NCBI GenBank assembly: GCA_019239895.1
Contig: JAFAZH010000037.1
Span: 24,447 to 88,446 of the forward strand
DNA length: 64,000 bases
DNA from: Abditibacteriaceae bacterium
GTDB taxonomy: Bacteria > Armatimonadota > Abditibacteriia > Abditibacteriales > Abditibacteriaceae
Direction of reading: 5' to 3'
In this document: one piece after another, positions 60,710 to 64,000 of the stretch
Layout: each line of letters starts with the position of its first letter
Numbering within the stretch: the first letter of the stretch is position 1
Made by a program: the position numbers and the translations under genes
The notes under the pieces: generated by a model
The model's input: only the letters and a program-made list of their open reading frames with translations
Told to the model about the DNA's origin: nothing
The model's database searches: none

Positions 60710-61693
60710 TTGAAAGTAGGGACGCCGTTAATAGCCCGGACGCAGTTTGATGGGCCAACATTGAAATTTGACTTTCCCGGTTTGCAGATTGGGGTGGCAG
60801 AATACGAAGCGGGGCCAACGGGTTGCACGGTGTTCGCTTTTCCGGGCGGGGCCACAGCGGCCCTTGATATACGGGGCGGCTCGGTCGGAACGATTATGGC
60901 CACTGATGGCTATACCGATGCTATCTGTTTTGCGGGCGGCTCGACCTATGGGCTGGAAGCCGCCACCGGAGTTTCCGCCGCGTTGCTGGCCCAGCGTCAG
61001 ACCGCGCACTGGACAAAAATCGCCGTGGTGCGCGGTGCCATTATTTATGACTTCGCAGTGCGGGATAATATCATTTATCCCGATAAGGCACTGGGCCAGT
61101 CCGCTTTTCTGGCCGTCAGAGGGGGCGTGTTTCCCTTGGGCGCACGCGGTGCAGGTCGCTCGGCGCGGGTGGGCAAAGGCTTCCGTTTTGAAAGTGGCGA
61201 AGCGGGCGGGCAGGGCGGGGCCTTTCGCCAGATTGGGCGCACTAAGATCGCGGTGTTCTCAGTGGTGAACGCCATCGGCGCGATTGTAGATCGGCAGGGC
61301 CGCGTGGTGCGCGGACACTTGAACCGCAGCATGGGTGAGCGAGTTCATCTGGCCGCTGACATCGAGGCGCAGTTGCAAGCTAAAGAGCAAGCGAAAGCAA
61401 CAGCCAATAGCCAGGAAACCCCGGCCATGACGATACCGCAGGGTAACACAACACTCACCCTCATTGTCACCAATCAGCGACTCGCAGCGCATGACCTCAC
61501 GCAGCTTGCTCGTCAGGTGCATAGCTCCATGAGTCGCGCCATTCAGCCTTTGCATACCCTCGATGATGGCGATGTGCTGTATGCCGTCACCACCAATGAA
61601 GTCGAAAACCGCGACCTGCCCACCACCGCCCTCGGCGTGCTGGCGTCGGAACTGGCCTGGGACGCGGTGCTCTGTTGTTGGGATCAGGGGTGA
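60710..61693 (+). CDS. P1-family peptidase (DmpA-like)
   Basis: A 327-aa N-terminal-nucleophile enzyme of the P1 family (aminopeptidase/beta-peptidase, self-cleaving). Seen: PGLQIGVAEYEAGPTGCTV, GGSTYGLEAATGV, VVNAIGAIVDRQG, and PQGNTTLTLIVTN, where the Thr after Asn is the likely autocleavage nucleophile in the branch with TTL. The start is TTG with AAGGAG 8 nt upstream. Residues 225-245 (QLQAKEQAKATANSQ) are the usual linker before the cleavage site. Confidence 0.9.
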   Translation: MKVGTPLIARTQFDGPTLKFDFPGLQIGVAEYEAGPTGCTVFAFPGGATAALDIRGGSVGTIMATDGYTDAICFAGGSTYGLEAATGVSAALLAQRQTAHWTKIAVVRGAIIYDFAVRDNIIYPDKALGQSAFLAVRGGVFPLGARGAGRSARVGKGFRFESGEAGGQGGAFRQIGRTKIAVFSVVNAIGAIVDRQGRVVRGHLNRSMGERVHLAADIEAQLQAKEQAKATANSQETPAMTIPQGNTTLTLIVTNQRLAAHDLTQLARQVHSSMSRAIQPLHTLDDGDVLYAVTTNEVENRDLPTTALGVLASELAWDAVLCCWDQG

Positions 61694-61705
61694 GGGCCAA
61701 AACAA

Positions 61706-61741
61706 AACGGCATGGCATCGTTGTAATGATGCCATGCCGTT
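61706..61741. terminator. Bidirectional terminator between convergent genes
   Basis: Perfect 14-bp stem aacggcatggcatc / gatgccatgccgtt with an 8-nt loop and flanking A and T stretches (AAAACAAA before, TTT after). Lies between the P1 peptidase and the minus-strand gene. Confidence 0.88.
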
Positions 61742-61790
61742 TCAGGTGTGTCCTACGGCCAGTTGCTACCGGCAGTGAACTGCTACCGGC

Positions 61791-62183
61791 TTAGTCGCGG
61801 TCATGATGGCGATGTTGGCGATCATGCTTCTGGTTATAGATCGCGCGACTAGTGTTATTCAGCCGATGCTGGATATTGCGACGTTCCTGCGCGGTGAACT
61901 TGCCGCCGGAGCGACGGTCACGCGCCTCCACTCTGGCGATGTTACGCTCGCGGTGTTCCAGTCGATTGGCCTCACGTCCGGTTAGGGCACCGCTGCGCTC
62001 GCCGCGCTCGATGCGGGCGTTCTGGCGATGTTGACGGGCATTAATGTTGTGGGCCTTGGTCCAACCCTTGTGCTTGCCGTGGTCATCCTGATCCGCTTGC
62101 GCGGGGCTGGCCTGGAAGATGGGGGCGGCCACGATGCCCAGTAGGGCGGCTCCGGTCACGATATTGGTGAGTCTGTGTTTCAT
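61791..62183 (-). CDS. Exported Arg/His-rich small protein
   Basis: A 130-aa protein: signal peptide to AQA (about residue 30), then a basic helical part with NARQHRQNARIERGERSGAL, TGREANRLEHRERNIARVEA and ERRNIQHRLNNTSRAIYNQK, a repeat-like pattern seen in many small exported proteins (LTxxEaxxLexre...). Function unknown. It ends in a His/Arg/Asp tail. Confidence 0.75.
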   Translation of the reverse strand: MKHRLTNIVTGAALLGIVAAPIFQASPAQADQDDHGKHKGWTKAHNINARQHRQNARIERGERSGALTGREANRLEHRERNIARVEARDRRSGGKFTAQERRNIQHRLNNTSRAIYNQKHDRQHRHHDRD

Positions 62184-62453
62184 GATTGTCTCCTGTTTCT
62201 CCTGTTTTATGGGACTACTATCTCTTTACTATACATAAGCCTTTGACAGCAACCATTGCCTGGTGCAATGAAAGTGCTATCGGTTCAGCTATGGGCTTTG
62301 AGACGCTAACGGGGCAAAGTCTGTTCAAAAGTTTTGAAGAAATTTCTGTAAAATCTTCTGACGAAGTGCCTCATCTGTGGTGGCGGTGTGCGCCAGGCAT
62401 TCGTCCAGGACTGCGAGACTGCGATTCGAGACTGCGGTAAACTGTGAGTTGCT
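62184..62453. other. Divergent intergenic region, no gene seen
   Basis: About 270 bp between the Arg/His-rich and the DCC genes. Contains ttgcgatt/aactgcg-type short repeats (actgcgagactgcgattcgagactgcgg) near 62410-62440; no open frame with a ribosome-binding site. Confidence 0.35.
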
Positions 62454-62858
62454 ATGGCACAGGCTGAATCTATAATTTTGTTTGATGGAGTGTGCAATTT
62501 CTGTAGTCACTCTACAAATTTCATCATCCAACACGACCCGCAGCACCGTTTTAAATTTGCGCCGCTACAATCGGCGGCAGGGCAAGCGTTATTACAGCAG
62601 TATCATCTGCCTACGGGCGAGCTTAACAGTGTCATCTTAATTGAGCATGGCCGCGTCTACGACCGCTCGACCGCTGTCCTGCGCATTGCACGACGCCTCA
62701 ATAAACTGTGGCCTCTCGCCTACTGGTTGATGATGGTGCCGCCATTCTTGCGCGATACGGTTTATAACTGGGTGGCACGCCATCGGTATCATCTATTTGG
62801 ACAACGCGATGCCTGCATGATGCCAACGCCTGATGTGCAGGCGCGATTTTTGACCTAA
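62454..62858 (+). CDS. DCC-family thiol-disulfide oxidoreductase-like protein
   Basis: A 134-aa protein of the DCC (DUF393) family: FDGVCNFCSHS gives the DxxCxxC motif, then RFKFAPLQSAAGQALL, and RSTAVLRIARRLNKLWPL. A thioredoxin-like redox role is predicted from the family; the active Cys pair is Cys14/Cys17 by count. No partner is adjacent. Confidence 0.92.
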   Translation: MAQAESIILFDGVCNFCSHSTNFIIQHDPQHRFKFAPLQSAAGQALLQQYHLPTGELNSVILIEHGRVYDRSTAVLRIARRLNKLWPLAYWLMMVPPFLRDTVYNWVARHRYHLFGQRDACMMPTPDVQARFLT

Positions 62859-62912
62859 CTCCCTGGCCCGGAAGGGCACAGTGTAATTAAGCAATTATGG
62901 AGGATCAAAAAC

Positions 62913-63344
62913 ATGTTTTTATTCAGATGTCATAGACTGAGTCGAGTAGGGAAGTGGGCAGATTTGCTACTGCTCTTGTTGCTCTTGCTGCCATCGTTTC
63001 CCGCTCATGCCGAATTGCCGCCGGATGCTTATCGGCATATGCAAAACGCGGCACCGGAATTTATTTATATCCAGGTGTTAGCCGTCAACACCAGAAACGT
63101 GCCGCATGGGCAGAATGTAGATTTGAAAGCGAGGGTCGTAGTAGTCAAGCGGACCGCCACCAGGCTGCGGGCCGGGCACATCATTCATATTGATTACTTC
63201 CACCGCACCACCCTGTTAATAGGGCCGGGGCCAGTGCCGCTTTTAGAAACGGGCAAGCAATATCCGGCTTTTCTGGAAAAGGTCAACGGCCAGAACATCT
63301 ATCGGCCTGTGGCCGGGGCGTTTAGTTTTGAAGTGATGTCGTGA
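62913..63344 (+). CDS. Exported protein of unknown family
   Basis: A 143-aa protein with a strong signal peptide (LLLLLLLLLPSFPAHAE) and a beta-rich mature part (FIYIQVLAVNTRNVPHGQNVD, HIIHIDYFHRTTLLIGPG) like a small beta barrel. GGAGGA lies upstream. Not recognised. Confidence 0.65.
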   Translation: MFLFRCHRLSRVGKWADLLLLLLLLLPSFPAHAELPPDAYRHMQNAAPEFIYIQVLAVNTRNVPHGQNVDLKARVVVVKRTATRLRAGHIIHIDYFHRTTLLIGPGPVPLLETGKQYPAFLEKVNGQNIYRPVAGAFSFEVMS

Positions 63345-63457
63345 GAGAGGACTGAATAATGGCTACAACAGGCAGTAGCGCGGCTCATCACCTGAAGAGT
63401 ATTCGATAAATTCGTGTCTGAGTTAGAAGCATTACGAGCGCATAAAAGGAGATACCT

Positions 63458-64000
63458 TTGTTCCCCCATTTTAGTTTACGTCGTATCATCAAGCTGCACA
63501 TTCTCAGCGTAACCTGTTTACTATTAGCGGATTGGCACTGCCTGCTGCACGCTCAACCCGCGCCAGGGGTGCCGTGGAAGCTGCAAACGGCCCGCCTGGG
63601 AATGCCTGCCGTCCTCGTGCAAAACGAGATTTATGTGTTGGGCGGTGCCACGTCCCAGGGTGCCAGTAACACGGTTGAGCACATCAACATCCAGACCGGC
63701 GAGACGCATCAAGTGACGACCAAGCTGTTACATCGTATGTGGCACACGGCTCAGGCTGATGGCGCTTACATTTATATCATGGGTGGTGTCAAAGATGCTG
63801 ATGGCCCCAATCACCTGGCGCGTGAAGTGGAACGCTATGACACGCGCACCGGAGAGGTGCAATTGATGGCTCCCATGCCAACCCCGCGCCGCCTTGCCAC
63901 TTCGGTCCTCGTAGATGGCAGAATTTATGTGATTGGCGGCAGCGACCAGATTAACGGGCGTGTGAATGTGATGGAAATTTACGACATTAATGAGGATACC
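63458..64000 (+). CDS. Kelch-repeat exported protein (partial, runs off the window)
   Basis: At least 181 codons, open to the window end. TTG start with AAAGGAG 6 nt upstream, a signal peptide to about residue 33 (LLHAQ), then Kelch motifs: EIYVLGGATSQG, YIYIMGGVKDADGPNHLAREVERYDTRTGE and RIYVIGGSDQING, with the GG and Y-D marks. A beta propeller at the cell surface or periplasm is expected. Confidence 0.8.
   Translation, partial: MFPHFSLRRIIKLHILSVTCLLLADWHCLLHAQPAPGVPWKLQTARLGMPAVLVQNEIYVLGGATSQGASNTVEHINIQTGETHQVTTKLLHRMWHTAQADGAYIYIMGGVKDADGPNHLAREVERYDTRTGEVQLMAPMPTPRRLATSVLVDGRIYVIGGSDQINGRVNVMEIYDINEDT

Overview
The window reads as chromosomal DNA of a free-living, GC-moderate bacterium, most likely of the Armatimonadota (or a neighbouring, poorly cultured phylum). 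The best clues are a prepilin-like protein with the FTLIELLVVIAIIAILAAIL start, a PVFAKAREN stretch and an H-X9-DG end (37483-38283), a zinc-finger anti-sigma factor fused to DUF4349 (191-1690), a CRTAC1/UnbV lipoprotein, a Tat-exported Gfo/Idh/MocA oxidoreductase, and many exported proteins of unknown family. This assignment is inference from gene style; no rRNA or tRNA gene was seen.

Layout. 0-5.5 kb, minus strand: an ECF sigma factor with a translationally coupled anti-sigma factor, a Nudix hydrolase with a PaiB-like protein, a PhyH dioxygenase and a DUF1152 protein. 5.6-11.6 kb, plus strand: three large exported proteins (a 709-aa orphan, a PA-IL lectin-like protein, an N,N-dimethylformamidase-beta-like protein). 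11.8-22.9 kb: a second ECF sigma factor with a Pro/His-rich partner, TPR, HEAT, DUF6714, GNAT and NTF2-like genes, an overlapping HigB/HigA-type toxin-antitoxin pair, an SDR and small exported proteins. 23-30.4 kb: an esterase, Ada, a methyltransferase, DAHP synthase, Nudix, GNAT and Gfo/Idh/MocA. 30.5-32.4 kb: a decayed integron, with two minus-strand gene cassettes (a BFN-domain nuclease and an HNH endonuclease), each followed by an attC-like site, and divergent remnants that look like integron integrase. 32.4-50 kb: mixed housekeeping and exported genes (P-loop kinase, VOC, UnbV, prepilin, Skp/OmpH, signal peptidase I, UbiA). 51.5-54.4 kb: a tight cluster of an ankyrin protein, a 79-aa protein and an OLD-type ATPase/TOPRIM nuclease, a candidate defence locus. 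55.9-58.9 kb: a phage relic (holin-like, endolysin-like, coiled-coil membrane protein, frameshifted large terminase). 59-64 kb: YqhA, a carbohydrate-binding-like duplicated protein, a P1 peptidase, DCC and a partial Kelch protein.

The most striking genome-scale signal is a set of long intergenic palindromes. Six share an inner arm built from 7-bp GAGGATA/GAGGATC words inside different outer arms (one has two perfect 50-bp arms). Others are built from CCCTCACCCCCGGCCCCTCTCCC, from gggcattgaaataccc, or from short repeated words such as GAGTGGTGAG. They sit exactly at gene ends, repeatedly supplying the stop codon and last residues of the gene they touch, and one related word-repeat lies in frame inside the terminase gene.

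Working together: the two ECF systems probably sense envelope conditions; the many signal-peptide proteins fit a cell with a complex envelope; the integron relic, the OLD cluster, the toxin-antitoxin pair and the phage relic are the accessory part of the window.
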